The notes beneath the pieces are model-generated. The model ran no database searches. It was not told where the DNA came from and saw nothing but the letters and a program-made list of their open reading frames with translations. This document shows positions 1 to 8,071 of a DNA stretch of 12,718 bases, one piece after another (the stretch's first letter is position 1; each line of letters opens with the position of its first letter). Source of the DNA: Dehalococcoidia bacterium (lineage in GTDB: Bacteria; Chloroflexota; Dehalococcoidia; JAENJB01); contig JAENJB010000022.1 in NCBI GenBank assembly GCA_016844565.1, positions 1-12,718 of the forward strand. Direction: 5' to 3'. Both the position numbers and the translations under genes were made by a program.

Positions 1-1
1 T

Positions 2-1816
2 ATAATCAAGGGGGACGTAGAGAAGGGCTTCAAGGAGGCCGACCTGGTGATGGAGAACCGGTTTTCCACTGGCAGGATCCATCACAGCGCAATGGAGCCC
101 CTTAACGCCATGGCTCGTTTTGAGGCTGATGGCACTCTAACAGTGTGGACAGCTTTGACCATGCCCTTCTTCACCAGGTCCGCTCTTTGCTCCCTCTTCA
201 GTCTCCCTCCCTCCAAGGTGAGGATGATTATTCCGGAGAGCGGTGGTAGCTTCGGGGCCAGAGCGGAGGCCACCCAGGCGGCCCAGGCAGCACTCCTTGC
301 CCTTAAAGCCAGGAGGCCGGTGAAGCTGGTGCTCAGCCGCGAAGAATTCCTGCTGGATGGCGGCACCAGAGAACCCATGGTCGTTTATGTGAAGGATGGG
401 GTGAGGAAGGACGGCACCCTGGTGGCCCGGCATGTCAGGATGATTGTGCATGCTGGCGCCTATTGCGGCATCATGGCGATAACCTGTCACAGCTGTACCT
501 TTGCGGCCGCAGCTACCTATCGGGTGCCCAATTTCAAGGTGGACTCCTACGCTGTGGCCACCAATGAGCCGCCGGCGGTGGCCATGCGAGGCTTCGGCGC
601 GGGTCAGGTTGAGCTGGCCATTGAGAGCCAGATGGACATGCTGGCGGAAAAGCTCGAGATGGACCCCGCCGAGATTAGGCGGAAGAACATCCTGATGGAA
701 GGTGAAGAAGACGGCTGCGGCATGCCCGTCTACAGCATCGGAGTCGAGGACTGTCTGGATAGGGTGACCGAATGGATAGACCGGAATAAGGATGTGTCCG
801 GGGAGGAAGGCCCCTGGAGGAGAGGCAGTGGGATTGCCATCGTCAACCGACAGATTCCCGCCGGGACTACCTCAGTGGTTCATGTGAAAGTGCATGAGGA
901 CGGCGTCATTGAGGTGCGCCACAGCGCCCATGACCAGGGGCAAGGCTGCAACACTGTCCTTGCCCAGATAGCAGCCGAGGAATTCAAGATGTCGGTGGAC
1001 AGGGTCAAGGTGAGGTATGGAGATGCTCCTCTGACTTGCTTTGACCATGGCACGGTGGGTAGCCGCACTACAATGCATAATGGCAATGCCCTTCTATTGG
1101 CTTGCCAGGACGCCAAGAGGCAGCTTTTCGAGCTGGCGTCGGGCAAGCTGGGGGTGCCTCCGGACGGACTGGGCATCAAAGATGGCGTGGTTTATGTAAA
1201 GGGAGTGCCGGAGCGGGCGGTCAGGATATCCGAGCTGTTCACGCCACTGGGCTACCTGGTAAGGGGTGGTGAACTGGTGGGCCGGGGGGTATACACGGGC
1301 CCAATAGGTAGCGAGGACTTGCAAACCGGCCAATCGAAGAGGCCGTCCATGGGTTACAGCCATGGCGCCAGCGCAGCCCAGGTCGCGGTAAATACGGAGA
1401 CCGGCGAGGTCAAGGTGCTCCGTATCGCGGACTGTTTTGACATGGGCCAGCCGATAAACCCGGAGATGTGCGAGGGACAGATAGAGGGTGGCCGGGGCAT
1501 AGCCCTGGGGAGCACCTTCTCTGAGGAGGCAGTTGTCTCAAGGGGCAAGACGGTCTCGACCGACTTTATGGACTATAAGATTCCCACGGCGGCTGATCTG
1601 CCGGCGAACGATTGGACAGTCTCGATGATGGTGACCTCTCACCATCATGATGATGGTCCTTTCGGAGCTAAGGGGTTCTGCGAGGGGACCATGCTGCCCC
1701 AGCCCCCAGCAGTCGCCAACGCTATCTGCGACGCCGTCGGGGTGAGGATGAAAGACATACCCATCACGAGGGAAAAGGTACTGGAAGCCCTGAAGAAGGA
1801 AAGTGCCGGTGGCTAA
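2..1816 (+). CDS. Xanthine dehydrogenase-family molybdopterin-binding (large) subunit, 5' truncated
   Basis: The reading frame is open from base 2, so the gene starts upstream of the window; 604 residues are visible and roughly the first 150-170 of a usual 750-780 are missing. The first visible residues (GDVEKGFKEADLV, then ENRF..GRIHHSAMEP) are a classic internal block of molybdenum hydroxylase large subunits. Other family blocks are GGSFGAR (where GGGFGGK is usual), AMRGFGAGQ, a DQGQG.NTVLAQIAAEE block, GSRTT..GNA and the C-terminal GAKGFCEG, whose Glu (codon 1682-1684) aligns with the catalytic Glu. These enzymes hydroxylate aldehydes, purines, N-heterocycles or aromatic CoA thioesters using a molybdopterin cofactor, working with FAD and 2Fe-2S subunits or domains that would lie upstream. 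The AYRCSFR motif of form I CO dehydrogenase (CoxL) is absent, so CO oxidation is unlikely. The substrate is unknown. The gene heads the + strand cluster. Confidence 0.93.
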   Translation: MIKGDVEKGFKEADLVMENRFSTGRIHHSAMEPLNAMARFEADGTLTVWTALTMPFFTRSALCSLFSLPPSKVRMIIPESGGSFGARAEATQAAQAALLALKARRPVKLVLSREEFLLDGGTREPMVVYVKDGVRKDGTLVARHVRMIVHAGAYCGIMAITCHSCTFAAAATYRVPNFKVDSYAVATNEPPAVAMRGFGAGQVELAIESQMDMLAEKLEMDPAEIRRKNILMEGEEDGCGMPVYSIGVEDCLDRVTEWIDRNKDVSGEEGPWRRGSGIAIVNRQIPAGTTSVVHVKVHEDGVIEVRHSAHDQGQGCNTVLAQIAAEEFKMSVDRVKVRYGDAPLTCFDHGTVGSRTTMHNGNALLLACQDAKRQLFELASGKLGVPPDGLGIKDGVVYVKGVPERAVRISELFTPLGYLVRGGELVGRGVYTGPIGSEDLQTGQSKRPSMGYSHGASAAQVAVNTETGEVKVLRIADCFDMGQPINPEMCEGQIEGGRGIALGSTFSEEAVVSRGKTVSTDFMDYKIPTAADLPANDWTVSMMVTSHHHDDGPFGAKGFCEGTMLPQPPAVANAICDAVGVRMKDIPITREKVLEALKKESAGG

Positions 1817-1896
1817 GAAAAGCGGGCTGCTCTGAGATTACTGGCAGGGCGAGAATTTGTCGAAACCAACGGAATGTAGTGTCATGGCCCTGAAAG

Positions 1897-1921
1897 GCAG
1901 CGGGAAGAAGCAATCCGCTGC
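1897..1921 (+). other. Small inverted repeat (possible mRNA hairpin) upstream of the first UbiD gene
   Basis: A perfect 7-bp stem (GCAGCGG / CCGCTGC) encloses an 11-nt loop in the 135-bp gap between the molybdenum hydroxylase and the UbiD gene. No T-run follows, so it is not a standard intrinsic terminator. It ends 30 bases before the UbiD start codon and could be a weak processing or stability element, or chance. Confidence 0.25.
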
Positions 1922-1937
1922 GCGACCAATATGGATC

Positions 1938-1945
1938 AAAGGAGG
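1938..1945 (+). promoter_or_regulatory. Ribosome binding site deciding the start of the first UbiD gene
   Basis: AAAGGAGG lies 6 nt before the ATG at 1952. This favours 1952 over the in-frame ATG at 1931, which has no Shine-Dalgarno and would place this motif inside the coding region. Confidence 0.8.
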
Positions 1946-1951
1946 ACCCGA

Positions 1952-3394
1952 ATGCCTGATGACCTGAGGGCATGGTTGAAGAAGATAGAGGCGGTGGGGG
2001 AGTTGAAAGTGGTCGAGGGGGCGGATTGGGACCTGGAGTTGGGCTGCCGCACCGCTCTGGATTGGAACAACTGGCGCAATGCCCCAGCACTTCTCTTTGA
2101 CAACATAAAGGGCTATCCGCCGGGGCACCGTGTTCTGACGAACTTTGTTATGGCGCCCAGCCGCGTAGCTCTGACCGTGGGCCTGCCTCAGGGGCTTTCC
2201 GACAGGGGGCGGATGGACGCCCTCCGTGATAGGATTGATGGCTGGCACTCTACGATGGGTGACTTCCCTCCGGTCACCGTCAAGACCGGGCCGGTGATGG
2301 AAAACGTGGTTTCCGGCAAGGATGTGGACGTGTTCAAGTTCCCCGCTCCCAAGTGGCAGGAGCACGACGGCGGGCGTTATATTGGCACAGGGCATGCGGT
2401 CATTACCAGGGACCTGGATACGGGTGAGGTCAATCTCGGCTGCTACCGGGTGCAGGCCTACGACGAGAGGACGGTGGGCATCTACTCCGAAAGAGGAAAA
2501 CACGGTTGGCTCGATATGCAGAAGTACCACGAACGGGGGCTACCCTGCCCCGTAGCCATATCACTCGGGCACCATCCTCTATTCTTCCTCATAGCCGCCC
2601 TTGCCTTGAAGAGGTCAGAGAAAGACAAGGCTCATGAATACCAGTTCATCGGTGCCATCAGAGGGGAGCCGGTCGAGGTTATCGAGGAGGAGGTGACCGG
2701 TCTTCCCATCCCCGCCGATAGCGAAATAGTCATGGTGGGATGGTCTCCACCTGGCAAGACGAGGATGGAAGGTCCGTTCGGCGAGTTCACCGGCTACTAT
2801 GCCTCCGGGGAAGTGCAGCGCCCCGTTATTGAAATCGAGCGGATATACTATCGCAACAAACCCATACTCACTGGAGCGCCGCCGTCCCGTCCTCCCCATG
2901 GCTGGTTCTATTTCGTCACCCTGATGAAGAGTGTGACGCTGGAGCACCAATTAAGGGAGATCGGCGTTCCGGACGTCAGGGGGCTCTGGCTTCACGAGTC
3001 GCCGGGAAACCTGTTCGTCACCGTCTCAATCAAGCAAAGGTATGCCGGCCATGCCAGGCAGGCAGCCCTGGCAGCCCTTGACCTGGCGGCCAGGGCTGGT
3101 ATCGGAGGGCGCTATGTCATCGTCACCGATGAGGACGTTGACGTGACGAACATCAGCGATATCCTCTGGGCGTTGACCACCAGGTCAGACCCTGAGCGCA
3201 GTATAGATATCATTCGTGATTACCGCAGCGCCTCACTGGACCCTATCATCAGGAAACCAGCCGCCACTTTTTCCGGCTCCTGCGCTATCATAAACGCGTG
3301 CAAGCCCTATGAATGGATGAATGAATTTCCCCGTGCTATAGCCTTCAGCCCGGAGGTGGTAAAACGAGTGAAGGAGAAGTACGGGCTTAAATAG
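1952..3394 (+). CDS. UbiD-family prenylated-FMN-dependent (de)carboxylase
   Basis: The product is 480 aa, a normal UbiD length. UbiD enzymes use prenylated FMN, made by UbiX, to decarboxylate or reversibly carboxylate aromatic and alpha,beta-unsaturated acids in the cytosol. The known catalytic Arg-Glu-Glu set is present: Arg166 in NLGCYR, and Glu273 and Glu278 in EGPFGE. Asn161, His184 and probably Glu229 match the metal/cofactor-binding Asn, His and Glu of fungal Fdc1 by spacing. The block EYQFIGAIRGEPVEV is also typical of the family. The start at 1952 is set by a strong ribosome binding site. No UbiX is in the window, so cofactor must come from elsewhere in the genome. Context (molybdenum hydroxylase before, carboxylase-like genes after) points to catabolism rather than ubiquinone synthesis. 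The substrate is not predictable; aromatic or heteroaromatic acids are likely candidates. Confidence 0.93.
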   Translation: MPDDLRAWLKKIEAVGELKVVEGADWDLELGCRTALDWNNWRNAPALLFDNIKGYPPGHRVLTNFVMAPSRVALTVGLPQGLSDRGRMDALRDRIDGWHSTMGDFPPVTVKTGPVMENVVSGKDVDVFKFPAPKWQEHDGGRYIGTGHAVITRDLDTGEVNLGCYRVQAYDERTVGIYSERGKHGWLDMQKYHERGLPCPVAISLGHHPLFFLIAALALKRSEKDKAHEYQFIGAIRGEPVEVIEEEVTGLPIPADSEIVMVGWSPPGKTRMEGPFGEFTGYYASGEVQRPVIEIERIYYRNKPILTGAPPSRPPHGWFYFVTLMKSVTLEHQLREIGVPDVRGLWLHESPGNLFVTVSIKQRYAGHARQAALAALDLAARAGIGGRYVIVTDEDVDVTNISDILWALTTRSDPERSIDIIRDYRSASLDPIIRKPAATFSGSCAIINACKPYEWMNEFPRAIAFSPEVVKRVKEKYGLK

Positions 3395-3458
3395 GCTGCT
3401 ACAGTCAGCGTTACATTCAGGCAAGAATACTCTAGATCAGCGGGTTGCCAAGATGGCG

Positions 3459-3466
3459 AAAGGCGG
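3459..3466 (+). promoter_or_regulatory. Ribosome binding site upstream of the HyuA-like gene
   Basis: AAAGGCGG directly abuts the first ATG (3467) but has good spacing to the second in-frame ATG at 3473 (9 nt from AAAGG). It therefore favours 3473 as the start; the two choices differ by only two residues. Confidence 0.5.
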
Positions 3467-3472
3467 ATGACA

Positions 3473-5635
3473 ATGGCTATTCAGGAAAGATATAGAATAT
3501 TCATTGACACTGGTGGCACCTTCTCCGATGCCGTGGTAGTGAAGGCGGACGGGACTTTCGTTTCCGGCAAGGCGCAAACCACTCCCAGGAAACTCGAGGA
3601 TTGCTTCTTCGCCTGCATTGAAGCGGTCTCCCAGAATATGGGCAAGACAAGCAAAGAGGTCTTGCCCCTTACCGTGGAGATTGGCTACGGAACCACAGCG
3701 GGCACGAACATTCTCGTCACCAGGTCCGGCGCGCCGAGGATTGGATTCATCACTACCAGAGGGGCCGAAGACAGGACCAATATCATAAGATTCAGGGCCG
3801 CTGGTTTAAGCCGTGTCGAAGCCATGCATGTAACCACTGCGGACAAGCCTCCTCCTCTGGTACCTAGAGAATGGATCAGGGGGGTCGTTGAACGCGTTGG
3901 TTCGAGGGGAGAAGTGGTAATACCCCTGCGGGAGGACAGTGTCAGGCAAGCCGTCCAAGAGTTGCTTGACCAGGGGGTGGAAGGTATCGCGGTGGGTCTC
4001 TTGTGGTCACCCCTCAACTCCACCCACGAGAGAAGGGTCAGGGAAATAATCAGGGAGATGTCACCAGGTTTGGCGGTGGCAATATCATCGGAGATATCTT
4101 CGACTATAAGGGAGTACCCTCGTTTCACCAGTGCCATCGTGGACCTGTACATTGGCAAGCCAATGACCGAGCTACTGGGCAGGTTAGCTGACGGGTTGGC
4201 GAAACGCGGGTACCGCTATCCGCTGCTGGTGCTGCAGGCGGCTGGAGGTGTCTCCAGATCAGAGGTGGTTAAGCCGGGCAATACCCTGCATTCCGGTCCG
4301 GTCGGCGGACTAACCGGTGTCGAGTATCTTGCCAAGCTGTACGGGCTCAAAGGCGCGGTTGGCTCCGACGTGGGAGGCACCAGTTTCGATGTTTGCGCTG
4401 CCATGCCGGAACCGACGTATCTCCGGCAGCCTCTGGCGGGGCGATTCGAAGTCGCCAACCCCATGCGCGAGATCGCTACCATCGGCGCCGGCGGAGGGAC
4501 TATGGCTCGCGTGGACGTGGTTACCGGGCGGTTGATAGTGGGGCCAGAGAGCGCCGGGGCGGACCCCGGGCCGGTCTGCTACGGGCGTGGAGGTGTCCAG
4601 CCAACAGTCACCGACGCTGACGTGGTCATGAACCGCATAGATCCCAGCTACTTCCTCGGCGGGAAGATACGGCTGGACCGAGAGAAGGCGCTCACGGCGA
4701 TCAAAGAGAAGGTAGCCGATCCTGTGGGCATGGACCCGTACCGGGCAGCGGAGGCAATCTGCAAGATAATAGACGGAAAGATGTTGATTGCCCTCAAAGG
4801 TTTCATTACCAGCAAGGGAATCAATCCGGCACAATACCCCCTGGTCAGCTATGGAGGGGCGGGTCCAACGCATTGCGCCGCCTATGCTGAGGGCGTGGGA
4901 TTTTCCAAGATTATTGTTCCACCCTTTGCGGCGGTCTTTTCAGCCTGGGGTGCTTCTACTGCAGACGTGCGCCATATGTATGAAGGCGCGCCTTTCATCA
5001 CTATGGGGGGATTCCCGTATGACCCGTCTACTTCCAGATTCAAGACAGATGAAGTGACCTCGCTTAAGCACATTCCAACCTGGGCAATAGACAGGTTCAA
5101 CTCCATGTATGAGGGTCTGGAACAGTTAGCTATGGAGGACATGAAAGCCGAGGGCGTCACCACAAAGGACGTCATAGTGTCCCACGAATGCGAGGCCAGA
5201 TACGGGGGGCAACTGTGGGAGATCAGGATACCTCTTTCGGTATCTCGAATTAAGTCTGTCGAGGATTTGAGGACGATCCTCCTGGAATTCGAAAGGACGT
5301 TTCTTTCGGTATATGGGCCATTGAGCATGCTTCCCCGAGGCGGGATACAAATCCTTAAGCTTTCCGTCGTCACCATTGCACCCATAACTAAGGTGGCGTT
5401 GCCCAAGTTCGAGTTTGCAAAACCGGATGCCTCCGGGGCGCTTAAGGGGCAAAGGGAGGTATACTTTGAGGGGAAGTTTGTCCCGACAAGAATATACGAC
5501 ATGCAGAGGTTGCTGCCTGGCAACGTAGTGGAGGGCGTGGCTATTATAGAGGGCGCCGATACCACCGTCGTCATCCCTAGCCAATGCAAGGTGACCCTTG
5601 ATGAATACCTGAATATGGTCATGGTCTACAGATAG
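3473..5635 (+). CDS. Hydantoinase/oxoprolinase A family protein; probable ATP-dependent subunit of an acetone-carboxylase-like enzyme
   Basis: The product is 720 aa, close to the roughly 717-aa AcxA subunit of acetone carboxylase. HyuA-type proteins have an actin-like ATPase fold and phosphorylate the substrate or bicarbonate. Visible motifs are the N-terminal phosphate loop DTGGTFSD (residues 12-19), GTTAGTN (a variant of the usual GTTVATN), a second nucleotide block GSDVGGTSFDV (297-307), and SYGGAGPTH (459-467) in the C-terminal half. N-methylhydantoinase A, 5-oxoprolinase and acetone/acetophenone carboxylase subunits share these motifs, so this protein alone does not fix the reaction. The choice of ketone carboxylase comes from the next gene, a HyuB with a fused carboxylase gamma-like domain. 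The UbiD gene ends 78 bases upstream and the HyuB gene starts 62 bases downstream, consistent with one transcript. Confidence 0.9.
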   Translation: MAIQERYRIFIDTGGTFSDAVVVKADGTFVSGKAQTTPRKLEDCFFACIEAVSQNMGKTSKEVLPLTVEIGYGTTAGTNILVTRSGAPRIGFITTRGAEDRTNIIRFRAAGLSRVEAMHVTTADKPPPLVPREWIRGVVERVGSRGEVVIPLREDSVRQAVQELLDQGVEGIAVGLLWSPLNSTHERRVREIIREMSPGLAVAISSEISSTIREYPRFTSAIVDLYIGKPMTELLGRLADGLAKRGYRYPLLVLQAAGGVSRSEVVKPGNTLHSGPVGGLTGVEYLAKLYGLKGAVGSDVGGTSFDVCAAMPEPTYLRQPLAGRFEVANPMREIATIGAGGGTMARVDVVTGRLIVGPESAGADPGPVCYGRGGVQPTVTDADVVMNRIDPSYFLGGKIRLDREKALTAIKEKVADPVGMDPYRAAEAICKIIDGKMLIALKGFITSKGINPAQYPLVSYGGAGPTHCAAYAEGVGFSKIIVPPFAAVFSAWGASTADVRHMYEGAPFITMGGFPYDPSTSRFKTDEVTSLKHIPTWAIDRFNSMYEGLEQLAMEDMKAEGVTTKDVIVSHECEARYGGQLWEIRIPLSVSRIKSVEDLRTILLEFERTFLSVYGPLSMLPRGGIQILKLSVVTIAPITKVALPKFEFAKPDASGALKGQREVYFEGKFVPTRIYDMQRLLPGNVVEGVAIIEGADTTVVIPSQCKVTLDEYLNMVMVYR

Positions 5636-5684
5636 GGAAATCGAGATACGAAACATTCGGTGAGAATCATCGACTAGATAACAT

Positions 5685-5691
5685 GAGGGGG
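5685..5691 (+). promoter_or_regulatory. Ribosome binding site deciding the start of the HyuB-like gene
   Basis: GAGGGGG lies 6 nt before the ATG at 5698. The ATG at 5683 overlaps this motif and has no ribosome binding site of its own, so 5698 is preferred. Confidence 0.65.
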
Positions 5692-5697
5692 TACAGG

Positions 5698-8051
5698 ATG
5701 ACAATGACAAAGGCAGCACTGGATCCGGTGAAATACGAACTGCTATATCAGAAGATGGATGCCGCCTGCAACGAGGCGATGGACGTGGTGAAATACCTCT
5801 CAGGCTCGGCGATCGCCAGAGAGGCCGGGGAAGTGGTATCGGCTTTCTATCTGCCGACCACTTTTGAAGCAGCCTCTCTCGCGTGTGGTATCCTGATGCA
5901 CCTTATGACGACGACCAGGGCTCTCCTGTATATGCAGAAGGAAGATTATGCCAGGGATGTTGGCATACATCCCGACGATCAGTTCATCTGCAATGATGCC
6001 TATGTCGGCGGCATGCACGTCCCCGATGTGGTCGTTACCGGTCCGGTGTTTGTCGGTGATGAGATTGTGGGTTGGGTTGGGTCCGTATCTCACACCTCGG
6101 AGACGGTGGCATTGAGCCCGGTGGGATGTGCCCCAGCGCCACCGAAGCCTGCCACGACGGCCTTATTATCCCCCCGGTCAAGCTTGTTGAAAGGGGAGTG
6201 ATGCGGCGGGACCTGCTTAACATGTTCATGCGTCCCAACAGGGACCCGTTGTCCATGGAAATGGATATCAAGGCCAGGATCGCGGGGAATGAAAGGCTCA
6301 AGATGAGGGTGAAGGAGCTGGCGGAAGAGTTCGGGGTGGAGTTCTTCAAGGCAGCCACTGAGGAATTCCTGAATGACGCCGAGGCTCAGTGCCGGGCGAA
6401 GATCAAAGCTCTTGTCCCAGGGACATATGTATGCCGTGTCTATAGCGATGTCTACCGCGGAACTGAAAACAGGCTGGGGGTGATCCATGTCGAGATGGAG
6501 ATTAAGAAGGAGGGCGAGATTGTTATTCGAACGCCGGTGGTATCGCCTCAGATCTCCGCAGTGGATAACGCCTATCTGCCGGCTACAGAATCGACTGCCT
6601 TCTACCACCTCCTGACCCTGCTCTTTTACGACACTAGATGGAACACCGCGCTGGGAAGGGTGCTGAAATTGGAGGTCCCCGACCACTGCCGCATCAATGC
6701 GGACCCCAACAGGTCTGTGGGTTATGCCACGACCGGCATCGCCGGAGGTGTTCTTGCTGAGGGTATTACCAACGCTCTGAGCCGGGCATTATTCATATCT
6801 GGAAAAAGAGAGGACGTAATGCCCAATTCCACCACGGTCATTGTTCCAATATGGTCAGGGGTGAATCAATTTGGGCGGCAGGTGGTCGGGGTGCAGATGT
6901 CGGTCACATCCGGCGGCGGCGGTGCCAGATTTGGACGAGACGGTCATGATGGTCCTTTCGCCGGCTGCAATCCCAACCGCACAGCAGTCGATACTGAGGG
7001 TGAAGAGATGTTGTTGCCCTTTGTTTCACTAACAAACTCTTATCGAAGGGACTCCGGTGGATTTGGGAAATACAGGGGCGGAACCGGGCCAATAACCATT
7101 AACCTCGTCCATGGCAGCGATAGGATTGAGTTTGTATATCTGACAGAGGGGATAAAGATACCGCCGGGTCAAGGTATGTTCGGAGGATATCCCAGGCCTG
7201 CTGTATATGCGGGCATAATGTCGGATACTGATTTCCATGAAGCCGTCAAGGAGGGAAGGCCACTGCCTTACGAACTTGAAGATTTGCAGAAGCTGCTTAA
7301 AGGCAAGTATGAAGGTGGACTTGGTAGTATTCTCCCCCATCCGCTGAAACAGGGTGACTTCGTAGTCGTTGCCAACAGCGGAGGGAGCGGCATAGGTGAT
7401 CCCATAGAGAGGGACCCGGAGTGGATAGTTAGAGACGTGAAGGAGAACAAGGTCACGGTCGAGGTCTCTAACAAGGTGTACTGCACAGCTATAGACGCGA
7501 AGACCTTGCAGATAGACCACGAAAAGACCCGGAAATTGAGAGACGCGAAGCGGAGAGCGAGGCTGAGCGAAGGGATACCCGCTGGCAAATACCTCCAGCA
7601 GGTCATAGAAAAGAGGAACAAGAAGGCCTTGCCCAAGCCCGCTCAGCAACACCATGATGAGATGTTGTCTTTCTCCGTCGGCTATCGAGACCTGCTCATG
7701 TCTGAGGAGGAGTGGGTGAAGAAAGGAGCGCAGCCACTGGGCAAAGTTAAGACAAGGAAAGTCCTTCTGGAGCTGACCCCGTATGTGAACATCGCCGAGG
7801 ATGACGGGGGCAAGAAGGTGGCCGTCTGCAGCAAGTGCGGCTTCGGGTACTGCGATGCCGAGGAGAACTGGAAACTCTACTGCCTTGTTTATGAGCGTGA
7901 CCCGGGAGAATTGCTGCCTGCGGATCTCGCGTATCCCAAGGACTGGTGCATATTCAGGGAGTTCTACTGCCCCGGCTGCGGGACTCAGGTAGAAGTGGAG
8001 GGCTGCCCACCAGGTGCGCCGATAACCTTCACAGCCAGGGTCAGGATCTGA
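5698..8051 (+). CDS. Hydantoinase/oxoprolinase B family protein with fused acetone-carboxylase gamma-like zinc domain; frameshifted
   Basis: Two overlapping frames (5698 to about 6104, then 6105-8051) encode consecutive parts of one HyuB-type protein of about 784 aa once a missing base is restored; numbering assumes that repair. Residues 1-136 contain NDAYVGGMHVPD and end at SHTSET; the second frame continues GGIEPGGM. His107, Asp110 and His132 keep the His-x2-Asp...His+25 spacing that I recall for the Mn ligands of acetone carboxylase (His150, Asp153, His175). From about residue 655 the protein resembles the separate AcxC/gamma subunit: PLGKVKTRKV, CSKCGFGYCD, ENWKL, then FREFYCPGCGTQVEVE. 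CxxC pairs at 711/714 and 758/761 are likely zinc ligands. In acetone carboxylase this chain, the ATPase chain and gamma turn a ketone, bicarbonate and ATP into a beta-keto acid; here two chains may suffice. The true substrate is unknown. Confidence 0.88.
6103..6106 (+). other. Frameshift site within the HyuB-like gene
   Basis: Reading must move from the frame of 5698 to the frame of 6105 at about this point. Inserting one base after 6104 (for example making ACGGTGGC into ACGGGTGGC) joins SHTSET to GGIEPGGM, restoring a conserved HyuB block. Outside this point both frames carry clear family sequence, and the first frame degenerates into a Pro/Ser-rich tail ending at 6201. There is no slippery heptamer, so programmed frameshifting is unlikely. 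A base lost from a short G-run, by sequencing error or mutation, is the simplest reading. Confidence 0.8.
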
Positions 8052-8054
8052 CCG

Positions 8055-8061
8055 AAAGGAG
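8055..8061 (+). promoter_or_regulatory. Ribosome binding site deciding the start of the CoA-transferase gene
   Basis: AAAGGAG begins 3 bases after the HyuB stop codon and lies 10 nt before the ATG at 8072. This rejects a longer in-frame extension that would run back into HyuB coding sequence. Confidence 0.7.
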
Positions 8062-8071
8062 AATAAAGCAG

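Noticed and set aside
2..1816. Form I CO dehydrogenase large subunit (CoxL)
   Set aside because: The diagnostic AYRCSFR active-site loop is replaced by AMRGFGAGQ, which fits other molybdenum hydroxylases.
1838..2530. Minus-strand open frame opposite the first UbiD gene
   Set aside because: It overlaps the conserved UbiD N-terminal half, and its translation shows no recognisable motif.
6072..6201. Programmed ribosomal frameshifting joining the two HyuB frames
   Set aside because: No slippery heptamer or strong downstream hairpin is visible at the junction, and restoring one base rebuilds a conserved motif, so an indel is simpler.
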